Positions 7,967 through 16,342 are shown, counted from the stretch's first letter. The stretch: DNA of 58,446 nucleotides from Solirubrobacter phytolaccae (GCF_027587195.1 NZ_JAPDDP010000047.1:1-58446), one strand, 5' to 3'. The notes: generated by a model not told the origin, from the sequence alone. Translations and numbers: made by a program.

Positions 7967-9352
7967 TCAGTACGCGAGGGTGAGTTCGGAGGTGGGCGTG
8001 GCTTCGTCCGGGCGTGGCGCGCCCTTGGCGGCGGTGCGCGCGAACAGCGCGAACCCGATCACGGCCAGCACGCCGTACAGCAGCGTGAAGCCGGCCATCG
8101 TGATCAGCACCGACGTGGCGTTGACCGTGGGGGAGACGGCGTCGGCGGTCTTCAGCAGGCCCTGGACCGCCCACGGCTGGCGGCCGACCTCGGTGAAGAT
8201 CCAGCCCGCGCTGTTGGCGATGAACGGCAGCAGCGCCGCGGGGACCATCAGCCACAGCAGCTTGCGGCGCTCGACCAGCATGTTCCGGCGGGCGCGGAAC
8301 AGCAGCAGCGCGGTGAGCAGGATCATCGCCGTGCCCGCGCCGATCATGGCCCGGAAGGACCAGTACGTGAGGCCGACGATCGGCGCGTACTGGCCCGGGC
8401 CGTACTTGGCCTGGTACTCGGCGTTGAGGTCGTTGATGCCTCTGACCTCGGCGTCCCACTTGCCGGTGGCCAGGAACGAGAGCAGGTCCGGGACCTGGAT
8501 GTCGACGTTGGTGCGCTCCGGGTTCGGCGTCCAGTCGCCGGTCGCGAACAGCGAGAACGGGGCCGGCCCGGCGGTCTCGAACAGCGCTTCGGCGGCGGCC
8601 ATCTTCATCGGCTGCTGCTCGACGAGGAGCATCCCCTGGTAGTGGCCGACGATGCTGGTGGCGATGGTCGCGACGAGCACGATCGGCGCGGCGAGTTTGA
8701 CCGACGGCCCGAACACGTCGACGTCACGGCGCCGCAGCAGATGCCAGGCGGAGACGGCGATCACGAGCATCCCGGCCGTGGCGAAGGCGCCGAGGATCGT
8801 GTGCGGGAAGGCGTACAGCAGCGTCGAGTTCGTGAGCACGTCGAAGATCGACGTCAGCTCGGCGCGGCCGCTCATCGGGTTGATCTCGTAGCCGACCGGG
8901 TGCTGCATCCACGAGTTGGCGGCGAGGATGAAGTAGGCGGACAGCGCGGTGCCGATCGCGACCATCCAGATGCAGGCGACGTGCAGGCCGGGGGAGAGCT
9001 TGTCGCGGCCGAAGATCCACAGGCCGAGGAACGTGGACTCCAGGAAGAACGCGGCGAGACCCTCGATCGCCAGGGGCGCTCCGAAGATGTCGCCCACGTA
9101 GCGCGAGTAGTCCGACCAGTTCATGCCGAACTGGAACTCCTGGACGATGCCGGTCGCGACGCCGAGCGCGAAGACGATCAGGAACAGCTTGCCCCAGAAG
9201 CGCGCCATCCGGTCGTAGGCCTCCTTGCCCGTCCGCCAGTAGAGCGTCTGGCAGAGCGCGACGTAGGAGGCCATGCCGATCGAGACCGGCACGAAGAGGA
9301 AGTGGTAGACGGTGGTGATCGCGAACTGCCACCGCGCGAGGTCGACGTTCAT
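7967..9352 (-). CDS. cydA: cytochrome bd ubiquinol oxidase subunit I
   Basis: 461 residues from the ATG at 9352. The upstream in-frame extension is the shadow of the USP gene, and this ATG overlaps the USP stop (ATGA). N-terminal ARWQFAITTVYHFLFVPVSIG carries the heme b595 His (H17). GYEINPMSGRAE and the conserved GRQPW motif (EVGRQPWAVQG) mark the quinol/heme region. The Q-loop is of the short type. It oxidises quinol and reduces oxygen at the membrane with hemes b558, b595 and d. The operon order is USP-cydA-cydB, which ties respiration under low oxygen or stress to the neighbouring regulators. Confidence 0.95.
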   Translation of the reverse strand: MNVDLARWQFAITTVYHFLFVPVSIGMASYVALCQTLYWRTGKEAYDRMARFWGKLFLIVFALGVATGIVQEFQFGMNWSDYSRYVGDIFGAPLAIEGLAAFFLESTFLGLWIFGRDKLSPGLHVACIWMVAIGTALSAYFILAANSWMQHPVGYEINPMSGRAELTSIFDVLTNSTLLYAFPHTILGAFATAGMLVIAVSAWHLLRRRDVDVFGPSVKLAAPIVLVATIATSIVGHYQGMLLVEQQPMKMAAAEALFETAGPAPFSLFATGDWTPNPERTNVDIQVPDLLSFLATGKWDAEVRGINDLNAEYQAKYGPGQYAPIVGLTYWSFRAMIGAGTAMILLTALLLFRARRNMLVERRKLLWLMVPAALLPFIANSAGWIFTEVGRQPWAVQGLLKTADAVSPTVNATSVLITMAGFTLLYGVLAVIGFALFARTAAKGAPRPDEATPTSELTLAY

Positions 9353-10188
9353 CGCGCGACGGCCACCGGCGCGAGCAGCTCGGCGAGCGGCGCCTCGACG
9401 CCGCGCGGGAGCACGACCACCGGACAGTGCGCGTGGTGCAGCAGCGGCCCGCTCGTCCCGCCGGTGATGACGGCGCGCAGCGGACCGTAGCCGCGCGAGC
9501 CGACCAGCAGCACGTCGAGCTGCTCGCTGTAGGCGGAGAGCGCCGCCCACGGGCGACCGTCGAGCACGATGCCGTCGGCGTCCGGTACGTCCTCGACCGC
9601 GCGGGCGAGCGCTTCACGCAGCGCCGTGTCGAGCTCCGCCTGCGCGTACGCGAGCGTCCCGTAGACCTCGAGCGGGATCACCGTCAGGACCTGCAGCCGC
9701 GCCGCGGTGGCGCGCGCGAGCGCGAGCCCGGTGGTGAACGCAGCGGTGGCCTCGACCGAGCCGTCGTAGGCCACGCCGACGCGGGTGAGCACGCCGTCGA
9801 GGCGCGTGCGGTAGCCGTGCGGCGCGACGGCGACCGCGCACGGCGCGCCGAGCAGCAGTCGCTCGCCGGTCGCGCCGGGGCGCACGCGCCCGAGCCGGCC
9901 GGTGTGGGTGGAGCCGACGACGATCAGCGCCGCGCCCTCGGCGAGCGCGAGGTCGTGCAGTCCGCGGGCGGCGGAGCGACCCTGGACGATCGCGGTGCGG
10001 ATGCGCTCGGGCTCGATGCCGGCGAGCAGGCCGCGCATGCGGCGGACGGTGGCGTGGCCCTCGTCGCGGTCGGGCGTGACGGTCGCGAGGACCACGTCAC
10101 CGGCGCCGAGCCGCGCGAGGCGGCGGGCCAGCGCGACCGCGTCTTCCGACCGCGCGGTGGCGTCGACGCCGATCAGGATTGTGCTCAT
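9349..10188 (-). CDS. tandem universal stress protein (two USP domains)
   Basis: 279 residues with two USP folds. The first starts STILIGVDATARSEDAVALA and has the ATP-type glycine motif GSTHTGRLGRVRPGATGERLL. The second starts VGVAYDGSVEATAAF and has GSRGYGPLRAVITGGTSGPLL. The glycine pattern G-x2-G-x9-G(S/T) suggests nucleotide binding. Its TGA overlaps the cydA ATG. Tandem USPs of this kind are members of the DosR regulon in mycobacteria. Sequence elements at 10236-10284 lie directly upstream. Confidence 0.9.
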   Translation of the reverse strand: MSTILIGVDATARSEDAVALARRLARLGAGDVVLATVTPDRDEGHATVRRMRGLLAGIEPERIRTAIVQGRSAARGLHDLALAEGAALIVVGSTHTGRLGRVRPGATGERLLLGAPCAVAVAPHGYRTRLDGVLTRVGVAYDGSVEATAAFTTGLALARATAARLQVLTVIPLEVYGTLAYAQAELDTALREALARAVEDVPDADGIVLDGRPWAALSAYSEQLDVLLVGSRGYGPLRAVITGGTSGPLLHHAHCPVVVLPRGVEAPLAELLAPVAVAR

Positions 10189-10235
10189 GTCCGCAGCCTC
10201 GCGGGCGTCGAGCCGTCCTGAAACCGGTGTCCGCC

Positions 10236-10261
10236 GCGGACCCGCTCCGTACTTGTCCGCA
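10236..10261 (-). promoter_or_regulatory. candidate operator upstream of USP-cydAB, copy A of a shared element
   Basis: GCGGAC (10236-10241) and GTCCGC (10255-10260) form a perfect inverted repeat around a CCGCTCCGTACTT core. The stretch CGCTNCGTANTTGTCCGCA recurs at 55175-55193, upstream of another USP operon. It lies 48-73 bp upstream of the USP ATG. Likely bound by the NarL-type regulator or the Crp/Fnr protein; which one is inference. Confidence 0.5.
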
Positions 10262-10263
10262 AC

Positions 10264-10284
10264 CTAAAGGCCCAGGGCCTTTAG
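10264..10284. promoter_or_regulatory. 21-bp perfect palindrome between response regulator and USP-cydAB
   Basis: Arms CTAAAGGCCC and GGGCCTTTAG flank a central A. A further CCTTTAGG (10289-10296) is the reverse complement of CCTAAAGG (10263-10270), so alternative pairings exist. It begins 19 bp past the stop of the minus-strand response regulator. It is either that gene's terminator (no U-tract follows) or an operator for the operon starting at 10188. The inner 19 bp share an architecture with 48226-48244. Confidence 0.5.
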
Positions 10285-10302
10285 TCTTCCTTTAGGCTGC
10301 GT

Positions 10303-10959
10303 TTAGAGATCGACGAGCTTGTGCTCGAGCGCGTAGCGGACGAGCTCGGCGCGCGTGGTGCGGCGCAGCTTCTGCTGGATGTGCGCCCGGTGGGTCTCGA
10401 CGGTGCGGGTGGAGAGGAACAGCTGGGAGGCGATCTCGGCGTTGGTGTGGCCGAGCGCGATCAGGCGCAGCACCTCGACCTCGCGCTCGCTCAGATCGTC
10501 CGGCGGGCCGGCGGGCTCGGCCGGGGCGGTGGCGAGGCGGGCGCCGAGGCGCGGGTTCAGGTAGGTGTCGCCGGCCGCCGCGAGCTTGATCGCCTCCAGC
10601 AGCTCCTCGTCCGCGGCCTCTTTGAGGACGAACCCGAGCGCGCCGGCCTGCAGCGCCTGGCGGGCGAACGCCGGGTCGTCCTGCATCGTCAGCACGACGA
10701 TCGCGGTGTCGGCGGCCTGCTCGCGCAGCCGCGGGATCGCCTCGAGGCTCGAGCCGCCCGGCATGTTGAGGTCGAGCACGAGCACGCTGGGCCGGTGCGC
10801 GCGGGCCATCCGCTCCGCGTCGGGCACGGTGCCCGCCTCGGCGATGACCTGCAGGCCGTCCTCGTTGTCGATCAGCATCCGCAGGCCCTGGCGGACGACC
10901 GTGTGGTCGTCGGCGATCACGACGGTGGTCTGGGTGCGGTCGGCTCGTTCTGCGCTCAC
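10303..10959 (-). CDS. NarL/LuxR-type response regulator, DosR (DevR)-like
   Basis: 218 residues starting at GTG. The receiver domain (~10-128) has acidic pair D17-D18, phosphorylation site D63 (VLVLDLNMPG) and the conserved Lys in FVLKEA. The LuxR-type HTH (~152-215) has LSEREVEVLRLIALGHTNAEIASQLFLSTRTVETHR. It lies 67 bp downstream of a USP gene on the same strand. That matches the Rv3134c(USP)-devR order of mycobacteria, with the probable partner kinase divergent at 11993. Expected role: turns the kinase signal into transcription of USP and cytochrome bd genes. Partner assignment is inferred from location. Confidence 0.88.
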   Translation of the reverse strand: MSAERADRTQTTVVIADDHTVVRQGLRMLIDNEDGLQVIAEAGTVPDAERMARAHRPSVLVLDLNMPGGSSLEAIPRLREQAADTAIVVLTMQDDPAFARQALQAGALGFVLKEAADEELLEAIKLAAAGDTYLNPRLGARLATAPAEPAGPPDDLSEREVEVLRLIALGHTNAEIASQLFLSTRTVETHRAHIQQKLRRTTRAELVRYALEHKLVDL

Positions 10960-11016
10960 CCACGGAAGCTTGGCAAGCGCGCGCGTCCGCGGCTGCGTGA
11001 GCGACCGCGGACGTGG

Positions 11017-11033
11017 TCCGTAGAAGCTACGGA
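11017..11033 (-). terminator. hairpin overlapping the USP stop codon
   Basis: TCCGTAG (11017-11023) and CTACGGA (11027-11033) form a 7-bp stem with a 3-nt loop that contains the TAG stop of the upstream USP gene. There is no U-tract. It could attenuate transcription between USP and the response regulator gene. Confidence 0.35.
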
Positions 11034-11893
11034 ATGACGAGGACCGGGCGGGTGGCGGCGTGGACGAGGCCGGTGGCGAAGGAGCCGAGCACGGTCGACG
11101 CGACCGCGCCGTGCCCGCGCGAGCCGACGAGGATCGCGGCCGCGTGGCGCTCCTCGGCGGCCGCGAGCATCGCCCGCCACAGCCCGCGGGTGCCGTCGAC
11201 CGTGGTGGCGGTCGCGTCGAGGCCGGCGTCGCGCGCGAACGCGGCCCCGGCCGCGGCGAGCTCGCTCTCCGGTGGTGCCGGGGGCGTCACGAGCGAGGTG
11301 ACGAGCACCGGCACCGGCCAGGCGTGCGCGACCAGCAGCGGACGGCTGCGCAGGTGGTGGGCGGCGAACTCGAGTGCCGTCTTCGCGTGGTCCGACCCGT
11401 CATAGCCGGCGAGGATCGGGCCGTCGGCCCCGGTCGTGCCCTCCGGGACGACGAGCAGCGGCCGCTCGGCGTGGTGCAACAGGCTCGCCGCGGTGCTGCC
11501 GATCATCACGCGCTCGAACGGACTCGCGCCGTGGGTGCCGCTGACGATCACGTCCACCTTGTGCGCCTCGGCCTGCGCGCGCAGCTCCCGCCACGGGGTG
11601 ACCGCGAACGCGAGCTCCGGGCGGGCGTCGAGGCCGGCGGCGGTGGCGAGCTCGACCCCTTCGTCGACCGCCTTCTGGCCGGCGGCCTGCGCTTCGATGC
11701 GCATGCGCTCGATGCCCTCGCGGACCATCTCGTCGGGGAGCGCGATCCGGGCGAGCGCGCCCGACTCGGGCGACGGCGGCGGCGCGTGCACGTGGGCGAC
11801 GACGGCTTCAGCGGCGGGGAAGAGCGCGCTCGCGAACGTGAGCGCGGCCTTGGCGGAGGACGAGCCGTCATAGGCGATCAGCAGGCGGGTCAT
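11027..11893 (-). CDS. tandem universal stress protein
   Basis: 288 residues with two USP domains. The first is TRLLIAYDGSSSAKAALTFA ... GTHGASPFERVMIGSTAASLLHH. The second begins PILAGYDGSDHAKTALEFA and ends GSRGHGAVASTVLGSFATGLVHAATRPVLVIP. Both carry the G-x2-G-x9-G(S/T) nucleotide motif. It is the first gene of a minus-strand unit followed by the DosR-like regulator, and is divergent from the sensor kinase (99 bp between starts). The 99-bp gap holds GCGGGGAACTACGGGCAG (11952-11969), a weak match to the shared USP element. Confidence 0.9.
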   Translation of the reverse strand: MTRLLIAYDGSSSAKAALTFASALFPAAEAVVAHVHAPPPSPESGALARIALPDEMVREGIERMRIEAQAAGQKAVDEGVELATAAGLDARPELAFAVTPWRELRAQAEAHKVDVIVSGTHGASPFERVMIGSTAASLLHHAERPLLVVPEGTTGADGPILAGYDGSDHAKTALEFAAHHLRSRPLLVAHAWPVPVLVTSLVTPPAPPESELAAAGAAFARDAGLDATATTVDGTRGLWRAMLAAAEERHAAAILVGSRGHGAVASTVLGSFATGLVHAATRPVLVIP

Positions 11894-11992
11894 GCATGGA
11901 TCGTGCCAACACGGGTCCCGACGGACATCCGCGGGCTTCCCCGGCGAGTACGCGGGGAACTACGGGCAGCCGTGAGCTAGCCTCCGGCCGGG

Positions 11993-13534
11993 ATGGATCA
12001 GCACCGTCTGACACGGCTTGTAGAGGTGGGTCGATCGCTCGTCACCGAGCTCGACCCGGACGCCGTATTCAACCGTCTGCTCGAGGTCGCGCGGGAGCTG
12101 ACCGGCGCGCGCTACGCGGCGATCGGCGTGCTCGACGAGCGCCGTGAGCGGCTCGAGCGCTTCCTCACCGCGGGCATCCCCGAGGACGTGCACCGGGCGA
12201 TCGGCGACCTGCCGCGCGGCCGCGGCGTGCTCGGCGTGCTGATCACCGACCCGAAGCCGTTGCGGCTCGCCGACGTCGGCTCGCACCCACAGTCCTACGG
12301 CTTCCCGCTCGCGCACCCGGCGATGACGACGTTCCTCGGCGTGCCGCTGATCATCGAGGGCCAGGCGTGGGGGAACCTGTACCTGACCGAGAAGGACGGC
12401 GGCGAGGAGTTCAGCGAGGAGGACGAGCAGGCGGTCGTCGTGCTCGCGGACTGGGCGGCGATCGCCATCCGCAACGCGCGCCTGTACCGGACCGTGCGCG
12501 AGCGCCGCGACGAGCTCGAGCGCACGATGCGCGGCCTGGAGACGACCACCGAGATCAGCCGCGCGCTGGGCGGCGTGACCGACCTCGGGCGCGTGCTGGA
12601 GCTGGTGGTCAAGCGCTCGCGGGCGCTGATCGACGCGCGCGCGGCGGAGATCTCCCTGCGCGAAGGCGACGAGTACGTGCTCGCCGCGGTCGCGGGTGAG
12701 CACGGCGACGACGGCGGCGACCGGATCGTCGCCCCGATGGTGTTCCGCAACCGCGAGGTCGGGACGTTGACGGTGATCGACCGCCTGCACGGCGACCGGC
12801 CGTTCAACGAGGAGGACGAGCGGCTGCTGCAGGCGTTCGCCGCCAGCGCCGCGACGGCCGTGGCGACCGCCCAGAACGCGAGCGAGGAAGCGCTGCGGCG
12901 CTCGATCGAGGCCTCCGAGGCCGAGCGGACGCGCTGGTCGCGCGAGCTGCACGACGACACGCTCCAGCAGCTCGCCGGACTCCGCATGCTGCTTTCGGGC
13001 GCCCGTCGCAGCGGCGACGCCGACCGCATGAGCGGCGCGATCGAGCAGGCGCTCGAGCAGATCACCACCGCGGTCGGCGACCTGCGCTCCCTGATCACCG
13101 AGCTGCGCCCGGCCGCGCTGGACGAGCTCGGGATCACGCCCGCGCTCGAGTCGCTCGTGGCCCGCTTCGTGCGCCAGACCGACCTGGAGACCGAGCTCGA
13201 TGTCGCGTTCGCGGAGCCTCGCTTCGCGCCCGAGATCGAGTCGACGGTCTACCGCCTCGTCCAGGAGGCGCTGACCAACATCGCCAAGCACGCCCGCGCT
13301 GATCGCGTCTCCGTCCGCCTGCGTGACCGCGACGGCGACATCGACCTGATCGTCCGCGACGACGGCGCCGGGTTCGACCCCCAGCACCGGTCGAGCGGCT
13401 TCGGCCTGATCGGCATGCGCGAACGGCTCGCGCTCGTCAACGGCACGCTCCACGTGGAGTCCTCACCCGGCGCCGGCACCGTCCTGCGCGCCTCGATCCC
13501 GGTGCGCCGAAGCCATGCCGCCGCCGTTGCGTGA
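11993..13534 (+). CDS. DosS/DosT-like sensor histidine kinase (GAF-GAF-HisKA_3-HATPase)
   Basis: 513 residues, soluble. GAF-A (~20-165), GAF-B (~185-295), HisKA_3 with H320 in SRELHDDTLQQL, and an HATPase domain (~395-505). GAF-A matches mycobacterial DosS closely over HPxSxGFPxxHPxMxxFLGVP and GNLYLT. Aligned by eye without gaps, H108 falls on the DosS heme ligand H149, Y130 on distal Y171, and G46 on DosS E87, which is Gly (G85) in DosT. So a heme-based O2/NO/CO sensor of DosT type is likely. Divergent from the USP-regulator pair it probably controls. The alignment uses DosS as remembered, so residue equivalence should be checked. Confidence 0.88.
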   Translation: MDQHRLTRLVEVGRSLVTELDPDAVFNRLLEVARELTGARYAAIGVLDERRERLERFLTAGIPEDVHRAIGDLPRGRGVLGVLITDPKPLRLADVGSHPQSYGFPLAHPAMTTFLGVPLIIEGQAWGNLYLTEKDGGEEFSEEDEQAVVVLADWAAIAIRNARLYRTVRERRDELERTMRGLETTTEISRALGGVTDLGRVLELVVKRSRALIDARAAEISLREGDEYVLAAVAGEHGDDGGDRIVAPMVFRNREVGTLTVIDRLHGDRPFNEEDERLLQAFAASAATAVATAQNASEEALRRSIEASEAERTRWSRELHDDTLQQLAGLRMLLSGARRSGDADRMSGAIEQALEQITTAVGDLRSLITELRPAALDELGITPALESLVARFVRQTDLETELDVAFAEPRFAPEIESTVYRLVQEALTNIAKHARADRVSVRLRDRDGDIDLIVRDDGAGFDPQHRSSGFGLIGMRERLALVNGTLHVESSPGAGTVLRASIPVRRSHAAAVA

Positions 13535-13718
13535 AGGGGCGGACGTAACGGTGACGTGGCTCGGCACGACCGAGCCGGGCGTGATCGAGCGCCTCGAGGA
13601 CGAAGGCCGCGTCGCGATAGTGGTGACCGAGGCCGGCGAGGTGCTGCGGTTCGTGCTGATGGCGAGCGCGGACTACTTGACCGTCGACCGCTCCGCGCGG
13701 TTGACCGTCAGGCGCTGA
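13515..13718 (+). CDS. small hypothetical protein overlapping the kinase 3' end
   Basis: 67 residues, starting inside the last 20 bp of the kinase gene. After an initial PPPL the sequence is beta-strand-like ([50 protein letters not shown]) and resembles a small SH3-like barrel. Codon use looks genuine. Its 3' end overlaps the convergent hybrid kinase by 11 bp. Probably translated with the kinase; role unknown. Confidence 0.55.
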   Translation: MPPPLREGADVTVTWLGTTEPGVIERLEDEGRVAIVVTEAGEVLRFVLMASADYLTVDRSARLTVRR

Positions 13719-16023
13719 GCGCGGGAGCGGTCGCCGCGTAGGCGGCGCGGAGCTCGTCCGCCACGCCCGGCGTGATCGCGTCCGCGTACTGGACCGACCG
13801 GGCCAGTTCCGCCAGCCGGACCGCGCCGACGCTCGCCGAGCTGCCGGCCAGCGTGTGCGCGAGCTTGCGGGCGCTCGCGAGCTCCCCGGCCTCGAGCGCG
13901 TCCACGAGCTCGTCCACGCGCGCGGCCGCATCGCTCACGAAGAGCTCGACGATCGTTGCGGCGATCACGGGATCACCGAGCTGGCCCAGGACGTCGTGGT
14001 CCACCCACGCCGGCTCATGCACCGCCTCGGCGCCGCGGACCCAGCGGCCGAGCGCCTCGTCCAGGTCGGAGGCGTGCAGCGGCTTGGCCAGGTAGTCGTC
14101 CATGCCGGCGGCGAGGCACTGCTCGCGGTCGCCCTTCATGGCGTTGGCGGTCATGGCGATGATCGGGACGGTCACGTCGGCGCGGCGGAGCTCACGCGTG
14201 GCCTCGTAGCCGTCCAGCTCGGGCATCTGGCAGTCCATGAAGACGGCGGCGTACGGGCGGGCGAGGACCATGTCGACCGCGGCGCGGCCGTCGGCGGCGT
14301 GCTCGACGGTCAGCCCGCGCTTGCGGAGCATCTCGGTGGCGACGATCCGGTTGACCGGGTTGTCCTCGGCGACGAGCACGGGCAGCTCCGCATCGAGGGC
14401 CACCGGGGCGACGCGGGCCACGCCGACCTCGACCGCGGCCTCCGCGGCGGGCAGCGGGACGGTCAGCAGGAACGTGCTGCCCTCGCCAGGCGTGCTCGTC
14501 GCGGTGAGGGAGCCGCCCATCAGCTCGGCCAGCTCGCGCGAGATGGCGAGCCCCAGCCCGGTGCCGCCGTAGCGGCGCGTGGTCGTGGCGTCGGCCTGGG
14601 CGAACGGGTCGAAGAGGCGCGGGAGCACGTCGGCGGCGATCCCGACACCGGTGTCGACGACGCGGATCAGGACCTCGTCGCCGGCGCCGCGCGTCGCGGT
14701 GACGTCGACGCGGCCGGCCGCGGTGAACTTGACCGCGTTGCCGACGAGGTTGGTCAGGACCTGCCGCACGCGGACCGGGTCGCCGCTGACGAACTCCGGC
14801 ACGTCGGGGGCGAAGCGCACCGTGAGCGCGACGCCCTTGGACTCCGCGTCGAGGGCGAGCAGCGCGCGCACGTCGCCCAGCGCGCCGGGCAGCGAGAACG
14901 CCACGCGGTCGAGCTCCAGCTTGCCCGCCTCGATCTTGGAGACGTCAAGGATGTCGTCGATGATCGTCAGCAGCGCCGCGGCCGACCCGCGCACCTGATC
15001 GGCGAACCCGCGCTGGCGCGCGTCGAGCGACGTGTCGAGCAGCAGCTCGGTCATGCCGATCACGCCGTTCATCGGCGTGCGGATCTCGTGGCTCATGTTC
15101 GCCAGGAAGCTCGACTTGAGCTTGGAGCCCGCGAGCGCCTCGTCGCGGGCGGCGGCCAGCTCGCGCTCGAGCGCGTCGCTCGCGTCCCGGTGCAGCGCCA
15201 GCACCAGGACCAGCGAGCTCACGACGCCGATGAACGCCTGCGCGAGCATCACGCGCACCTGCGGGGTCTGGTAGGCGAACGGGCCGTGCCCGGCCATCGT
15301 CATCCCGATCAGAAGCGAGCCGATGAACAGGCCGTGCAGCGCGGCGAGCGTGGTCTGGTAGCGCAGCGCCACCCAGACGCTCAGCGGCACCACGAGGAAG
15401 GTCAGCGGCACGCCCTCGGTCAGCCCGAAGGCGAGCACGTAGCCGCCGCCGGCGAGCACCGTGACGACGAAGAACTCCAGGCCGCGCTCGAGCTTGAACT
15501 CGCGCGCCCGGACGTGATCCCGGATCCGCAACCCGACGCCGGCCACGACGATCGTGCCGGCCGCGTTGCGCAGGATCCACGACAGGGGGCCAACCGGCCA
15601 GTGGTCGTCGGTCAGCAGCCACACGGCCACCGGTCCGATCACGGCGCTCAGGACCGCGCCGGCGACCGCCGCGACCAGCAGCGCACGCACGTCCGCCGGC
15701 TTGGACATGCCCCAGCCGTCCGGGCGCAGCCGCGCGAACACGACGCACGAGCCGTAGGCCAGCACGAGGTTGGCGACGCCGAAGAACACCGACAGGGAGA
15801 AGACCGCGCCGGTCAGCAGGTTGCCGGCGACCGTCGCCGCGAACAGCAGCACGAGGTTCAGCCGGCGGATCCGCGGCACGGCCCAGCCGTCCGCGAGCCA
15901 CAGGAAGGCGACGCCCGCCGCGGGCCAGACGAGCGCGAGCTGGGTGCCGTCGAGGCGCGTCGCGCGGCCGAGCGCGACCGCGGCGAGATACACGACGACA
16001 TAGACGGCGATGCGCACGGGCAC
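13708..16023 (-). CDS. hybrid sensor histidine kinase: MASE1-HisKA-HATPase-REC-Hpt
   Basis: 771 residues. A MASE1-like membrane sensor with about eight helices (~1-280) contains [24 protein letters not shown], the family hallmark. HisKA follows with H312 ([15 protein letters not shown]), then HATPase (N-box near 425, G boxes DTGVGIA and GGTGLGLAI), a receiver with D597 ([12 protein letters not shown]), and a C-terminal Hpt with H723 ([15 protein letters not shown]). All four phosphorelay stations except the final response regulator are in one chain, so an unlinked output regulator must exist. The MASE1 ligand is generally unknown. Converges on the small gene at 13515. Confidence 0.92.
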   Translation of the reverse strand: MPVRIAVYVVVYLAAVALGRATRLDGTQLALVWPAAGVAFLWLADGWAVPRIRRLNLVLLFAATVAGNLLTGAVFSLSVFFGVANLVLAYGSCVVFARLRPDGWGMSKPADVRALLVAAVAGAVLSAVIGPVAVWLLTDDHWPVGPLSWILRNAAGTIVVAGVGLRIRDHVRAREFKLERGLEFFVVTVLAGGGYVLAFGLTEGVPLTFLVVPLSVWVALRYQTTLAALHGLFIGSLLIGMTMAGHGPFAYQTPQVRVMLAQAFIGVVSSLVLVLALHRDASDALERELAAARDEALAGSKLKSSFLANMSHEIRTPMNGVIGMTELLLDTSLDARQRGFADQVRGSAAALLTIIDDILDVSKIEAGKLELDRVAFSLPGALGDVRALLALDAESKGVALTVRFAPDVPEFVSGDPVRVRQVLTNLVGNAVKFTAAGRVDVTATRGAGDEVLIRVVDTGVGIAADVLPRLFDPFAQADATTTRRYGGTGLGLAISRELAELMGGSLTATSTPGEGSTFLLTVPLPAAEAAVEVGVARVAPVALDAELPVLVAEDNPVNRIVATEMLRKRGLTVEHAADGRAAVDMVLARPYAAVFMDCQMPELDGYEATRELRRADVTVPIIAMTANAMKGDREQCLAAGMDDYLAKPLHASDLDEALGRWVRGAEAVHEPAWVDHDVLGQLGDPVIAATIVELFVSDAAARVDELVDALEAGELASARKLAHTLAGSSASVGAVRLAELARSVQYADAITPGVADELRAAYAATAPALSA

Positions 16024-16108
16024 GTGAACGGAATCGGCAGCCCGCGCCGGGCCTTGACCCCTCAGGATCGGGTTCTGACGTGCGGATCGAGCGGCGCGAC
16101 GAGGTGCC

Positions 16109-16342
16109 GATGTCCTCGACCCGGTGCACGACGTACGCGACCGCGCCGTCGGCGCCGAGCACGGGCGAGTTGACCGGGCTTCAGTGGCGCACCTCGAACG
16201 TGCCGTCCGGGCGGCGGATGTCGTACTTCTGCACGGGCATCGTGTCCGGGCGGCCGTGCTCGAGCACGCGCCGGAGCGACGCGCCGAGGTTGTTCTCGCC
16301 GCTCGCGTCGGGGTCGTCCGGGTTGTCCGGGAAGACGTCGCC
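16109..16342 (-). pseudogene. remnant of a PAS-domain protein with an in-frame stop
   Basis: The minus frame reads [18 protein letters not shown], then [31 protein letters not shown], a TGA at 16183-16181, then [24 protein letters not shown]. Intact PAS proteins of this type have RHWSPVN, so Trp TGG has become TGA. Sequence before and after this ~78-residue block is unrelated, so both ends are lost. It lies between the hybrid kinase start and the GH42 start and fills most of the gap 16024-16372. Probably the residue of a deleted histidine kinase; not expected to make a functional protein. Confidence 0.65.

Noticed and set aside
7394-9490. A 698-codon plus-strand open frame over cydA-cydB
   Set aside because: Composition is Arg/Glu/Asp/Gln-rich, with no hydrophobic core. 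It is the antisense shadow of the minus-strand cyd genes, caused by high GC at third positions.
9353-9550. 66-codon N-terminal extension of CydA
   Set aside because: The extension is an Arg/Ala-rich shadow of the USP gene; CydA starts at MNVDLARWQFAIT, the family-standard N-terminus.
13855-16173. A 772-codon plus-strand open frame over the hybrid kinase
   Set aside because: Low-complexity Arg/Ala/Gly/Glu composition and exact antisense of a well-supported kinase; no domain is visible.
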